From assembly GCF_003660105.1 (NCBI RefSeq), contig NZ_CP032823.1:1612001-1676000 (forward strand): DNA of 64,000 bases, written 5' to 3'. The DNA comes from Aliarcobacter cryaerophilus ATCC 43158 (GTDB taxonomy: Bacteria > Campylobacterota > Campylobacteria > Campylobacterales > Arcobacteraceae). Below the pieces are notes generated by a model. The model had not been told where the DNA came from. It did no database searches and saw only the letters and a program-made list of their open reading frames with translations. Positions 1 to 8,450 of the stretch are shown in pieces (the stretch's first letter is position 1; each line of letters begins with the position of its first letter). The position numbers and the translations under genes were made by a program.

Positions 1-636
1 ATCAGCCATTACAAATGAGCTATAATCTCCAACATTTACAACTCCTAGTTTCGGAGTCAATGTTGTAAACTCATAATTTGCTATTTCTGGAGTTGCATTT
101 GATGTTACAGATATTAAAGTAGATTTTCCAACATTTGGATAACCAACAAGTCCAACATCCGCAATTAACTTAAGTTCTAATCTTATATTTTTTGTACTAC
201 CTGGAAGCCCTGGTTGAAAATATGTAGGTCTTTGATTTCTTGAGTTTTTAAAATGAACATTTCCAAGTCCACCTTTTCCACCTTCAATAAATAAAAATTT
301 CTCACCATCTTCAAGTAAATCATATAAAACTTCATTCGTATTATCATCTATTATTTGTGTTCCAGGAGGTACTATTAAAAAAAGATGTTCTCCAGATTTA
401 CCAGTTTTTTGTCTTCCCATTCCTGGTTGACCTTTATCAGCTTTAAAAACTTTTTTTCCTTTATAAAAAGATAAAGTATCTGTATTGCTATCTACAACAA
501 AGTAAACATCACCACCTTTTCCTCCATCTCCTCCGTCAGGACCACCTTGAACAACAAACTTTTCTCTTCTAAAAGATGCACATCCTTGTCCACCTTTACC
601 ACTACTTACACTAAATCTTGCACTATCTATAAACAT
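1..636 (-). CDS. obg: GTPase Obg/CgtA, partial (C-terminal part outside the window)
   Basis: Ribosome-associated GTPase that acts in late assembly of the large ribosomal subunit and in stress control. The visible 212 residues begin MFIDSARF and contain the glycine-rich Obg fold, about residues 1-158, with runs such as [12 protein letters not shown]. The start of the G domain follows, with P-loop GYPNVGKST at residues 165-173 and the switch-I segment near TTLTPKLG. The reading frame is open at the left edge, so roughly 150 residues are missing. It follows rplU and rpmA on the same strand, the usual arrangement in bacteria and in keeping with a ribosome-assembly role. A hairpin lies between rpmA and this gene. 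Confidence 0.96.
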   Translation of the reverse strand, partial: MFIDSARFSVSSGKGGQGCASFRREKFVVQGGPDGGDGGKGGDVYFVVDSNTDTLSFYKGKKVFKADKGQPGMGRQKTGKSGEHLFLIVPPGTQIIDDNTNEVLYDLLEDGEKFLFIEGGKGGLGNVHFKNSRNQRPTYFQPGLPGSTKNIRLELKLIADVGLVGYPNVGKSTLISVTSNATPEIANYEFTTLTPKLGVVNVGDYSSFVMAD

Positions 637-654
637 AGTTTTCCTTTATAAATA

Positions 655-689
655 AAAAAAGGGTGTATGGCAAAACATACACCCTTTTT
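655..689. terminator. Hairpin with flanking A and T tracts between rpmA and obg
   Basis: Perfect 9-bp stem: GGGTGTATG at 661-669 pairs with CATACACCC at 676-684 around a 6-nt loop. An A-run precedes it and a T-run follows, so it could terminate transcription from either side. On the minus strand it lies after rpmA, so it may attenuate rather than abolish readthrough into obg. Confidence 0.7.
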
Positions 690-710
690 CAAAAAAACTA
701 AATCTCTTGC

Positions 711-965
711 TTACGAAGCGTAAACAGAAACTTTTTTTCTTTTTTTATCTTTAATTTCAAATTTAACAACACCGTCAATTAAAGAGTATATTGTATGATC
801 TTTTCCCATACCTACATTATTTCCTAAGTGAACCTTAGTTCCTCTTTGTCTAATAATGATATTTCCAGCAGTTACAACTTCACCACCATATTTCTTAACA
901 CCAAGTCTTCTACCAGCTGAATCTCTATTATTCTGAGTACTACCCTGTCCTTTTTTGTGAGCCAT
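711..965 (-). CDS. rpmA: 50S ribosomal protein L27
   Basis: Large-subunit ribosomal protein whose N-terminus reaches towards the peptidyl-transferase centre. The 84 residues match L27 throughout: [16 protein letters not shown] at the start, then [12 protein letters not shown], and [23 protein letters not shown] in the middle. The usual bacterial N-terminus is present; the cleavable extension known from Firmicutes is absent. It lies 28 bases after rplU, the conserved pairing, with an AAGGAG-type ribosome site just upstream. Confidence 0.97.
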   Translation of the reverse strand: MAHKKGQGSTQNNRDSAGRRLGVKKYGGEVVTAGNIIIRQRGTKVHLGNNVGMGKDHTIYSLIDGVVKFEIKDKKRKKVSVYAS

Positions 966-993
966 TTTATTTCTCCTTAAATTTTTTTAATGC

Positions 994-1311
994 TTAAGCA
1001 GCAATTTTTGTAATTCTAATTTTTGTGAAGCTTTTTCTAAAACCTCTTTTTAACTTAGAATCTTTTCTTCTTCTTTTTTTGTAAATAATAACTTTTCTAT
1101 CTCTATTTACACCTGTTCCATCTAAAACAACAACTGCTTCAACTTTAGCTTTTTCTACAGCTGTTCCTGTTTTTAACTCACCGTTATTAACTGCAAGCAC
1201 ATCAGTAATTTCTAAAGTCTCTTTAGCAGCTTTACCAGTGTAATCAATATCTATAATATCACCTTCTGATACTTTATACTGTTTTCCACCACATTTGATA
1301 ATTGCGTACAT
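994..1311 (-). CDS. rplU: 50S ribosomal protein L21
   Basis: Large-subunit protein that binds 23S rRNA. The 105 residues start MYAIIKCGGKQYKVSEGD, the family signature, and carry the basic stretch YKKRRRKDSKLKRGFR near the C-terminus that contacts RNA. A longer frame exists upstream to base 1371, but its extra 20 residues do not look like L21. An AGAGGA ribosome site lies about 8 bases before the ATG at 1311, so I start there. It leads rpmA and obg and lies about 100 bases after dnaG on the same strand. Confidence 0.97.
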   Translation of the reverse strand: MYAIIKCGGKQYKVSEGDIIDIDYTGKAAKETLEITDVLAVNNGELKTGTAVEKAKVEAVVVLDGTGVNRDRKVIIYKKRRRKDSKLKRGFRKSFTKIRITKIAA

Positions 1312-1418
1312 CTTTTCGTCCTCTTCTTGTTTATAAGCATAACTAGGGTTGTTTTTTATACTAATTTGCATTTTTCGAACGGGAATAATATCTAAGATTT
1401 TATTAAACTTTCTTTAAG

Positions 1419-3053
1419 TCATAAATTATAACTTACAAGTTTTCCTTGTTTTAATTGGTATAAATTATCCTTTACTTTTCTTATTTGGTTTACTTTCTCT
1501 TTAAAATTCATGCTATTGTCATAAGATAGTGTTAAAAGTTTATTTGAGTAAAACTTATGTAAAAGAACTAATAACTCTCTATTTAGTCGTGTTTCATCAT
1601 AGCTTTCTAGCTTATCATTTAATATAATCTTATTTAATGAGCTACTATTTATATCATTTAACAACTCTTCAAACTCTTCTTGATGATGCTCAAACATTGA
1701 TTTATCTATTTTATCTAAAACTATATCTAATCTTCTAGGCTCATCAAGTATTGATTTTATAATACAAAGCTCTGCAATATCAACTTTTGAAAGCTCAACA
1801 CTATTTTTTCTATAAATATTATTTGATGTTTTAATTAAACTCTCTTTTATATTTAATTTTTGAGCTAAGAATCTTTTATACTCTTCTTGGTAAAGTTGGC
1901 TTAAACTATTTAAATACTCATTTGCTTCAATTAATGCTTTTTGTTTCTCTACAGGATTACTTATATTATAACTTGAAACAATATAACTAATTGCAAAATT
2001 TGCAAAAGGAGTTGGATTTGAAAAAAGTTCTTCTAGTTCTTTAATTTTTCTATCTTTTACCATATCAGCTGGGTCTGCTCCATTTTCAAAAATAACAACC
2101 CCTCCATCAAAACCATTTTGACTAAGCATTACTGAAGCTTTAAAAGCTGCATTTTGTCCAGCTTTATCTCCATCATAAGATAAAATAATTCTAGGCTCAC
2201 CTCTTCTTAAAAGTGGTAAATGCTCTTTAGTAAGTGCTGTTCCCAAAGTTGCAACTGCACTATTAAATCCAGCTTGATGAAGCATTATTACATCCAAATA
2301 ACCCTCACAAACTATAATCTCTTTTGTTTTATATATTTTCTCTTTTGCTAAGTTATAACCATACAAAAGCTTCGATTTATTAAAAATTGGAGTTTGTGGA
2401 GAGTTTACATATTTTGCTCCGTGATTTGTAAGAGTTCTTCCTCCAAAACCAACAAGTTTTCCATTTATTGAATAAATTGGAAATATCAATCTATCAATAA
2501 ATCTTGAATATAGTCCATTTTCTCCTTGACTAATAACACCTTGCTCTATTGCATCATTTAAGTTGTAATGATTTGATTTCAAAAAATCTATTGTGCTATT
2601 AGAACTACTTGCATAACCTACTTCAAATTTTTCTATTGAAAGCTGAAAAACTCCTCTATCTTTTATATAGTTTTGTATATTTTCATCCAATAAAAACTGC
2701 TTTTGATAAAAAGCCTTTATATCTTCAAGAACTTTATTATCTGTTTTTTTTACACTACTTGTATCATACTCCAAAGTATAATTATACATTGAAGCTAATT
2801 TTTCAATAGTTTCAGGATATGAAAGTTTCTCATACTCCATCAAAAATTTAATACTATCTCCACCAACTCCACAACCAAAACAGTGATATATTTGTTTTGA
2901 TGGGCTAACAACAAAAGATGGTGTCTCTTCACCATGAAAAGGACAACAAGCTTTGAAATTTGCACCAGATTTTTTTAATTCTAAAAATTGTGAAATAACA
3001 TCAACAATATCAAGGTAATTTTTTAAACTCTCTATAGACTCTTTTCTTATCAT
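1419..3053 (-). CDS. dnaG: DNA primase
   Basis: Makes RNA primers for replication with the DnaB helicase. Numbering from ATG 3053, the CHC2 zinc-binding domain has Cys37, His40, Cys58 and Cys61. The catalytic core and TOPRIM domain follow, with the IIVCEGYLDVIML acidic motif and SYDGDKAGQ. The C-terminal 150 or so residues should form the DnaB-interacting domain and are diverged, as usual. A GTG at 3068 would add five residues (GTG TAT AAT CTC AAA). I prefer ATG 3053 because the TATAAT within that stretch looks like a -10 element. No clear ribosome site precedes either start. Confidence 0.95.
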   Translation of the reverse strand: MIRKESIESLKNYLDIVDVISQFLELKKSGANFKACCPFHGEETPSFVVSPSKQIYHCFGCGVGGDSIKFLMEYEKLSYPETIEKLASMYNYTLEYDTSSVKKTDNKVLEDIKAFYQKQFLLDENIQNYIKDRGVFQLSIEKFEVGYASSSNSTIDFLKSNHYNLNDAIEQGVISQGENGLYSRFIDRLIFPIYSINGKLVGFGGRTLTNHGAKYVNSPQTPIFNKSKLLYGYNLAKEKIYKTKEIIVCEGYLDVIMLHQAGFNSAVATLGTALTKEHLPLLRRGEPRIILSYDGDKAGQNAAFKASVMLSQNGFDGGVVIFENGADPADMVKDRKIKELEELFSNPTPFANFAISYIVSSYNISNPVEKQKALIEANEYLNSLSQLYQEEYKRFLAQKLNIKESLIKTSNNIYRKNSVELSKVDIAELCIIKSILDEPRRLDIVLDKIDKSMFEHHQEEFEELLNDINSSSLNKIILNDKLESYDETRLNRELLVLLHKFYSNKLLTLSYDNSMNFKEKVNQIRKVKDNLYQLKQGKLVSYNL

Positions 3054-3059
3054 TTTGAG

Positions 3060-3065
3060 ATTATA
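3060..3065 (-). promoter_or_regulatory. Candidate -10 element for dnaG
   Basis: The minus strand reads TGTATAATCTCAAAATG. TATAAT ends 6 bases before the ATG at 3053, so initiation at normal spacing would start on or next to the A of the start codon. Pattern only; no -35 is evident, as is usual in Campylobacterota. Confidence 0.35.
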
Positions 3066-3133
3066 CACTTTTATTTTTTTATATGTACTTTTATGTTAAA
3101 GTGTCGCTTAATTATTTTAAAAAGGTTATATAA

Positions 3134-4183
3134 TTGGATAATTTAGTTTTAGAGTATAGAGACCCTATTATTGGAATACTTTTATTAGTTTTTATGATTT
3201 TTTTAATATCTTTTTTTACATATTCATATGGTATTTACAAAGAAAAATCTGCAAGAAAAGATTATAGAAAACTATCTCGTAGATTTGAATTAGGAAATTT
3301 AAAAGAGAATGACTATATAAACCTTTACAAAACTTATAATCTACCATTTGACTCAATTTTACTTTTAGCATCTACTTTTTTACACAAAGGAGATAATAAT
3401 AAAGCTATAAGTGTATATTTAGCACTTCTAGAACATGTAAAAGATAGAGTTAAAAAAGAAGAGCTTCTTGAACTTCTTGGAAACACATATTTTAAAGGTG
3501 GTTTTTTACAAAGATCAAATGAGATATTTTTAAGAATTCTAAAATTTTCTCCTAGAAATAAAAATGCTCTAAAGAGTCTTTTACTAGTAAATGAAAAACT
3601 GAAAAATTTTAAAAAATCAAAAGAGATTGCTCAAGCTTTAGAAGAGTTAAATATTGATGTTAGTGTAGAAAAAGTTTACTTTGATACTTTAATTATATTA
3701 AATGACCCAATTTTATCTTATGAAAAAAGAACTGAACTTTTATTTGAAATTTTTAAAGAAAATAAAATTATTCAAAGAATTTTTGCAACTTTTTTAATTC
3801 AATTCAATAGAGATTTTTTATTCTCAAACATAGATAAGTTTGAATGTGAAAAATTAATAGATATTTTATGGTATCAAAAAAAAGAGGATATTGATTTTGA
3901 TAAAATCAAAAACAATCAGTTTTTAAATGAACTTTATAGTGCAAAAGATTATATAAATAGTGTTTCAACTAGTAATGATTTTGATTTAAATATTTTAATA
4001 CTAATAAATAAATATCAAAAAGATATAAAAACAAATTTAACTTTTGAATTTATTTGTAACTCTTGTAAGCACTCAAGCCCTTTTTATGAAGCTAGATGTC
4101 CAAATTGCCACTCTATTTTAACCTTGGAAGTAAAGCACCACTTGACAAAAGCTTATGAGCTTTCAAATCAATCACTGCAATAA
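3134..4183 (+). CDS. LapB/YciM-like membrane-anchored TPR protein with C-terminal zinc ribbon
   Basis: The 349-residue layout matches LapB (YciM): one N-terminal membrane segment (about residues 12-32), tetratricopeptide-like helical repeats (about 70-300), and a C-terminal rubredoxin-like module with CNSC and CPNC pairs. In gammaproteobacteria LapB scaffolds lipopolysaccharide assembly and presents LpxC to FtsH. Whether that role holds here is inference. Start is TTG with AAAGG nine bases upstream. It is divergent from dnaG and precedes rnc and aroC, where relatives also carry rnhA. An alternative is a generic TPR protein of unknown role. Confidence 0.6.
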   Translation: MDNLVLEYRDPIIGILLLVFMIFLISFFTYSYGIYKEKSARKDYRKLSRRFELGNLKENDYINLYKTYNLPFDSILLLASTFLHKGDNNKAISVYLALLEHVKDRVKKEELLELLGNTYFKGGFLQRSNEIFLRILKFSPRNKNALKSLLLVNEKLKNFKKSKEIAQALEELNIDVSVEKVYFDTLIILNDPILSYEKRTELLFEIFKENKIIQRIFATFLIQFNRDFLFSNIDKFECEKLIDILWYQKKEDIDFDKIKNNQFLNELYSAKDYINSVSTSNDFDLNILILINKYQKDIKTNLTFEFICNSCKHSSPFYEARCPNCHSILTLEVKHHLTKAYELSNQSLQ

Positions 4184-4209
4184 AATAAAATATATTTGTG
4201 TTATACTTT

Positions 4210-4215
4210 TATAAT
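4210..4215 (+). promoter_or_regulatory. Candidate -10 element for rnc-aroC
   Basis: TATAAT 20 bases before the rnc start codon, in the short gap after the LapB-like gene. Initiation would give a leader of about 14 bases that still contains the AAGGA ribosome site. Sequence pattern only. Confidence 0.4.
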
Positions 4216-4235
4216 TTTAAAATAAAGGATAAAAA

Positions 4236-4916
4236 TTGAGCGATTATTCAAATCTTGAAAAGTGTTTGGATTATCAGTTTAGAAATAAAAATCTGATAAT
4301 CGAAGCACTTACTCATAAAAGTTTCAAAAAACCATATAATAATGAAAGACTAGAGTTTCTAGGTGATGCTGTTTTAAACTTGATTGTAGGAGAGTATTTA
4401 TATACAAATTTTCCAAAATCAAATGAGGGTGAACTATCTAAAATAAGAGCTAGTTTGGTAAATGAAACTGGATTTACAAAACTAGCAAATGAGATAAATT
4501 TAGGTGATTATATATTTATATCAAACGCTGAAGAGAGAAACAAAGGAAGAACAAAATCTTCTATACTTTCAGATGCATTTGAAGCAATTATGGGTGCAAT
4601 ATATCTTGAAAGTGGCTTAGAAACACTAAAACCGATTATTTTGAATCTACTTGAAAATTGTTATGATAAAATAAATCTTGATGTACTATTTAGCGACTAC
4701 AAAACAGCTTTACAAGAGATAACTCAAGCAAAATTTGCATCAATTCCTGAATATATTGTTGAAGGTTCATACGGACCTGACCACAAAAAAGAGTTTGAAG
4801 TATCTATTTGGATTGATGGGAAAAATTTTGGAAAAGCTAATGGAAAAAGTAAAAAATTAGCTCAACAAGCAGCTGCAAAAATTGCTATTGCTAAACTAAG
4901 TGAGGAAGAGAATTGA
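4236..4916 (+). CDS. rnc: Ribonuclease III
   Basis: Double-strand-specific endoribonuclease that matures rRNA precursors and processes structured mRNAs. The 226 residues contain the catalytic signature [14 protein letters not shown] (residues 36-49) and the second acidic motif [14 protein letters not shown] double-stranded RNA-binding domain covers about 155-224 and ends in [16 protein letters not shown]. Start is TTG behind AAGGA. The stop overlaps the aroC start by four bases (TTGA), so the two are translationally coupled. Confidence 0.96.
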   Translation: MSDYSNLEKCLDYQFRNKNLIIEALTHKSFKKPYNNERLEFLGDAVLNLIVGEYLYTNFPKSNEGELSKIRASLVNETGFTKLANEINLGDYIFISNAEERNKGRTKSSILSDAFEAIMGAIYLESGLETLKPIILNLLENCYDKINLDVLFSDYKTALQEITQAKFASIPEYIVEGSYGPDHKKEFEVSIWIDGKNFGKANGKSKKLAQQAAAKIAIAKLSEEEN

Positions 4917-5989
4917 ATAGTTTTGGACATAGATTTAGATTTACAACATTTGGTGAATCTCATGGAAAAGCTCTAGGATGTATAGTTGATGGTGTTCCAG
5001 CTGGAATAAAAATTGATGAAGAGTTTATTCAAGCCGAAATGAACAGAAGAAAACCTGGACAAAATGAGTTTGCAACAAAAAGAAATGAAGGTGATATTGT
5101 TGAAATTTTAAGTGGTGTTTTTGAAGGATATTCAACAGGAACTTCAATTGCTATGATTATTTTTAATGAAAATCAAAAATCAAGTGATTATTCAAATATA
5201 AAAGATTTATTTAGACCAGGTCATGCTGATTTTACTTATTTTAATAAATATGGAATTAGAGACTATAGAGGAGGAGGAAGAAGCTCCGCTCGTGAAACAG
5301 CAGCAAGAGTTGCAGCTGGTGCTATTGCAAAACTTCTATTAAATGAATTAAATATCGATATAAAAAGTGGAATTTGTGAAATAAATGGTATAAAAGCAGA
5401 TAATTTTGACTTTGAAAATTCTAGAAATTCAGAAATTTTTGCACTTGATTCAACTGTTGAAGATGCTCAAAAAAATTCTATCTTAGAGGCCAAAAACTCT
5501 CACAATAGTGTTGGTGGTGTTGCACTTATAAATGTAAAAAATACTCCAATAGGTTTGGGAGAACCAATTTATTATAAATTGGATGCACAAATTGCAAATG
5601 CAATGATGAGTATAAATGCTGTTAAAGCTGTTGAAATTGGTGATGGAATCTTAGCATCTAGAGTTTTGGGATTTGATAACAACGACCAAATAAGAAAATC
5701 TGGATTTAAGACAAACCATAGTGGTGGAATTTTGGGTGGTATCTCAAATGGTGATGATATAAATGTAAAAGTATATTTCAAAGCAACTCCATCAATTTTT
5801 ATAGAGCAAGATACTATTGATAGCTTTGGAGATGAAGTTGTTTGTAAGCTAAAAGGAAGACATGACCCTTGTGTTGCGATAAGAGGAAGTGTTGTTGCTG
5901 AGTCTATGATTGCTCTTGTAATTGCAGATATGCTTTTATTAAATATGTCATCAAAAGTAGAAAATATCAAAAAAGTTTATGCGAAATAG
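4913..5989 (+). CDS. aroC: Chorismate synthase
   Basis: Last step of the shikimate pathway: 5-enolpyruvylshikimate-3-phosphate to chorismate, needing reduced FMN. The 358 residues show the family signatures [19 protein letters not shown] at the N-terminus, RPGHADFTY and [19 protein letters not shown]. The C-terminal [16 protein letters not shown] motif is also present. Start is TTG overlapping the rnc stop. Downstream, an M15 peptidase gene overlaps by 11 bases, so three genes form one unit. Confidence 0.97.
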   Translation: MNSFGHRFRFTTFGESHGKALGCIVDGVPAGIKIDEEFIQAEMNRRKPGQNEFATKRNEGDIVEILSGVFEGYSTGTSIAMIIFNENQKSSDYSNIKDLFRPGHADFTYFNKYGIRDYRGGGRSSARETAARVAAGAIAKLLLNELNIDIKSGICEINGIKADNFDFENSRNSEIFALDSTVEDAQKNSILEAKNSHNSVGGVALINVKNTPIGLGEPIYYKLDAQIANAMMSINAVKAVEIGDGILASRVLGFDNNDQIRKSGFKTNHSGGILGGISNGDDINVKVYFKATPSIFIEQDTIDSFGDEVVCKLKGRHDPCVAIRGSVVAESMIALVIADMLLLNMSSKVENIKKVYAK

Positions 5990-6731
5990 AGTTTTATTTC
6001 TACTTTTACTATCTTTAAATCTCTTTGCAAATGAAAATATTGCAAAGAGGTTAATTCTTGCTTATCCTCTTTTTTTAGAAAAATATGAAGATAATTTTAT
6101 CTATTTTAAAGATGGTTCAAAACTACAATTTTCTACAAATAACAAAGACTTAAGTTATGAAGAGATTATTCAAAATAGTTCTTTGGAAAATCAAATGAGT
6201 ATGAAATATATCAAAATAGATGAAAATATAAACTATATTCCAAAAAAAAATGAAGATGCTGGAAGATTTAGAAATGAAGAGTTTTTCAAAAAAATATATG
6301 GTAAGAATAAACAAGAGATAGAAAAAAATCTTGTGAAAATAAAGTGGCTAGAAAAAAGTCAAAATAAAACTTTATGGGTTACAAAAATAAACGGTATAGA
6401 TAAAAAACTAGAAAAAATAAGTAATGAACTAGAAAATCTACCAAAAGAGTTTAAAAAATATATAATAAATCCAGATGGAGTTTATAATTTTAGAAAAATT
6501 AGCCAAACAAATAGACTCAGCACTCATAGTTTTGCAATAGCTATTGATTTAAATAAAGAGTATTCAAACTATTGGCTTTGGGACAAAAAAGGTAAAAATA
6601 TTGTATATAAAAACCAAATTCCTCTTGAAATTGTAAAAATATTTGAGAAATATGGTTTTATTTGGGGAGGGCGATGGTACCATTATGATACCATGCACTT
6701 TGAGTATAGACCAGAGTTACTTTTAGATTAA
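5979..6731 (+). CDS. Secreted M15-family peptidase (D-Ala-D-Ala carboxypeptidase-like)
   Basis: Probable zinc peptidase acting on peptidoglycan stem peptides in the periplasm. The 250-residue protein begins with a short signal peptide ([17 protein letters not shown]). Its C-terminal half carries the M15 zinc pattern: STHSFAIAID with His183 and Asp190, then YHYDTMHFEYRPELL with His240. The N-terminal 120 residues are charged and unassigned. It overlaps aroC upstream by 11 bases and meets the PPK2 gene tail to tail with a 9-base overlap. The exact bond cleaved cannot be read from sequence; endopeptidase activity is the alternative. Confidence 0.8.
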   Translation: MRNRVLFLLLLSLNLFANENIAKRLILAYPLFLEKYEDNFIYFKDGSKLQFSTNNKDLSYEEIIQNSSLENQMSMKYIKIDENINYIPKKNEDAGRFRNEEFFKKIYGKNKQEIEKNLVKIKWLEKSQNKTLWVTKINGIDKKLEKISNELENLPKEFKKYIINPDGVYNFRKISQTNRLSTHSFAIAIDLNKEYSNYWLWDKKGKNIVYKNQIPLEIVKIFEKYGFIWGGRWYHYDTMHFEYRPELLLD

Positions 6732-7628
6732 ACCTTGAGTGATTCCTGAATTTTTCTTATAATCCATAATTTCAAGCTCTTTTTCAGCAGTAATAACAAC
6801 ATCACTATCAACTGAAAAATCCAATCTTTCATCTCTACCTTCATAAGGAATTGAGTTTAAAATAACTTTTATAGAGTTAAGTCTAGCCAAAAACTTACTA
6901 TCACTTCTTATAATTGTCCAAGGAGATTTTGGAGTATTTGTGTACTTTAACATATCATATTTTTTTTGAGTAAACTCTTCCCACCTGCTTTGCATTTGCA
7001 TATCAATTTCACTTAATTTCCACTGTTTTAGAGGATTTTCTTCTCTTTCTTCAAATCTTCTTGCTTGCTCTTCTTTTGATACAGATAGATAAATTTTTAA
7101 AAAATGAAATCCATGATCGATTAAATCCTCTTCAAATCTTTGAACACTTCTCATAAAAACATCATACTCTTTTTGTGTACAAAATCCAAAAACAGGCTCA
7201 ACCATAGCCCTATTATACCAACTTCTATCAAATATAACTAGTTCTCCACCTTTTGGAAATTGCTCTACATATCTTTGAAAATACCATTGTGTTTTTTGAA
7301 CATCTGAAGGTTTTCCAAGAGCTACAACTCTATAATGTTTTTCATTCATATATCGTGTGATTCTTCTAATAGCCCCACCTTTTCCAGAAGCATCTCTTCC
7401 TTCCATAAGTATAATCATTTTTTCATTATGCTTTTCAAGATGCGATTGGAGCTTTATAAGCTCTACTTGATAAGGTTTTAATATATCATCTTTTGTTCTA
7501 TATATAAATTTTGAGTGCAAATCACTTACAAAACTACCATTTGCCTCTTTTAATTTTTCAATGAATTCATCTAAACTCATATTAGCATTTGCTATACGAC
7601 TTTTTTCATAAAACTTTTCGAACTTCAT
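6723..7628 (-). CDS. ppk2: Polyphosphate kinase 2
   Basis: Transfers phosphate between inorganic polyphosphate and nucleoside phosphates, usually favouring nucleotide synthesis from polyphosphate. The 301 residues carry the PPK2 Walker A, EGRDASGKGG at 76-85, and Walker B, VIFDRSWYNR at 131-140. The charged lid region EEQARRFEEREENPLKQWKLSEID follows about 65 residues later. One domain only, matching single-domain PPK2 lengths. Start ATG lies behind AGGGG. Which nucleotide it prefers is not decidable by eye. Confidence 0.92.
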   Translation of the reverse strand: MKFEKFYEKSRIANANMSLDEFIEKLKEANGSFVSDLHSKFIYRTKDDILKPYQVELIKLQSHLEKHNEKMIILMEGRDASGKGGAIRRITRYMNEKHYRVVALGKPSDVQKTQWYFQRYVEQFPKGGELVIFDRSWYNRAMVEPVFGFCTQKEYDVFMRSVQRFEEDLIDHGFHFLKIYLSVSKEEQARRFEEREENPLKQWKLSEIDMQMQSRWEEFTQKKYDMLKYTNTPKSPWTIIRSDSKFLARLNSIKVILNSIPYEGRDERLDFSVDSDVVITAEKELEIMDYKKNSGITQGLI

Positions 7629-7666
7629 TTTGCCCCTTTTTTGTTTGTAATTAAATTATACTAAAA

Positions 7667-7981
7667 CTATTTAGAAACTTTTCCTATATGGTTTTCAACT
7701 GATTTTATTTTTGTTTTTATTCTATTTTCACCACTTGTTCTTATATCAAAATTAGCAATTGCATATACTCTATTGCATCCTAACTCCTCAAGTTTTAAAT
7801 AGCAAAGATTTAGCAAATCCAATAGCTCTTTTAAGGTTTTTGCTTCAACGATTGTATTCATAGATGTTAGCTGATAATCTAAGCCACTATTTTTTATAAT
7901 CTCTAAAATCTGCGATACTTCTTTGCTTTTACTTCCTTTTGTATCCGTTGGGAACATTGCTAAACTCATTAAAATTGACAT
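7667..7981 (-). CDS. MTH1187-family protein (DUF77), thiamine-binding type
   Basis: Small 104-residue alpha/beta protein of the MTH1187/YkoF-related family; some members bind thiamine or related molecules, and the cellular role is not settled. The family look is clear: short N-terminal strand MSILMSLAMFPTD, then SKEVSQILEIIKNSGLDYQL, then TIVEAKTLKELLDLL. It lies 38 bases upstream of the PPK2 start on the same strand, with AAAGG before its ATG. Of contextual interest, an NMT1/THI5-like sensor kinase lies about 3 kb away, but no thiamine biosynthesis gene is in view. Confidence 0.8.
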   Translation of the reverse strand: MSILMSLAMFPTDTKGSKSKEVSQILEIIKNSGLDYQLTSMNTIVEAKTLKELLDLLNLCYLKLEELGCNRVYAIANFDIRTSGENRIKTKIKSVENHIGKVSK

Positions 7982-8026
7982 TTTTTATACCTTTTAAATC
8001 ATATTTTCAAATTTGTTTTGCTAGTA

Positions 8027-8032
8027 TATACA
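8027..8032 (+). promoter_or_regulatory. Candidate -10 element for the unknown gene at 8054
   Basis: TATACA in the divergent gap after the MTH1187-type gene, 21 bases before the ATG. Weak evidence, by spacing and resemblance only. Confidence 0.25.
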
Positions 8033-8053
8033 AATTTCATTAAAAGGATAAAT

Positions 8054-8395
8054 ATGAAACTAGATGTAACAGCTGAAGTTATAGTATCACAACTTGGTTA
8101 TTCAAACAACGACTCATCTTTAAAACAAGCTCAAAGAGCTATAGATGTAACAAAAGGCTATGAAAAATTTGCAAAACAGATAATAACTCTAAACGATCAC
8201 CTAAAAAAAATGAATGCCTATGTTGGTTTATCAAATAAAACTGATTTCTTTAAAATAAAATGCGATGAAAATGATTCAAAAGAGATAATTGAAGAGTTTC
8301 ATGATACTATTTGGAAATGGGCAGAAAAATATAATATAGAACTTGAAAGACTTGATAAAAAACCAATTTATTATATTTTAGGAGTTTCAAACTAG
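8054..8395 (+). CDS. Conserved-looking hypothetical protein, 113 residues
   Basis: I do not recognise this protein. It starts MKLDVTAEVIVSQLGY and is mostly charged helix, with no signal peptide, membrane segment or cysteine pair (one Cys). It contains a KQAQRAIDVTKGYEKFAKQI helix and ends in a hydrophobic PIYYILGVSN. A frame extends 12 codons further upstream, but AAAAGGA sits 8 bases before the ATG used here, so this is the likely start. A single gene between a divergent MTH1187-type gene and convergent msrBA. Its stop codon is inside a 13-bp hairpin. Coding is supported by start, ribosome site and codon use like its neighbours. Confidence 0.7.
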   Translation: MKLDVTAEVIVSQLGYSNNDSSLKQAQRAIDVTKGYEKFAKQIITLNDHLKKMNAYVGLSNKTDFFKIKCDENDSKEIIEEFHDTIWKWAEKYNIELERLDKKPIYYILGVSN

Positions 8396-8412
8396 ATTTT
8401 CTAGTTTGAAAC
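8384..8412. terminator. Perfect hairpin at the end of the unknown gene, possibly shared with msrBA
   Basis: GTTTCAAACTAGA (8384-8396) and TCTAGTTTGAAAC (8400-8412) form a perfect 13-bp stem with a 3-nt loop. The stop codon is within the left arm. No T-run follows on either strand at once, so it may stabilise mRNA ends or terminate inefficiently between two convergent genes. Confidence 0.45.
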
Positions 8413-8450
8413 ATATCATAGTTTTTCTAAAAATTTAACTTTTTTATATT

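Noticed and set aside
1312-1371. N-terminal extension of L21
   Set aside because: The added 20 residues do not resemble L21, and the ribosome site lies just before the ATG at 1311.
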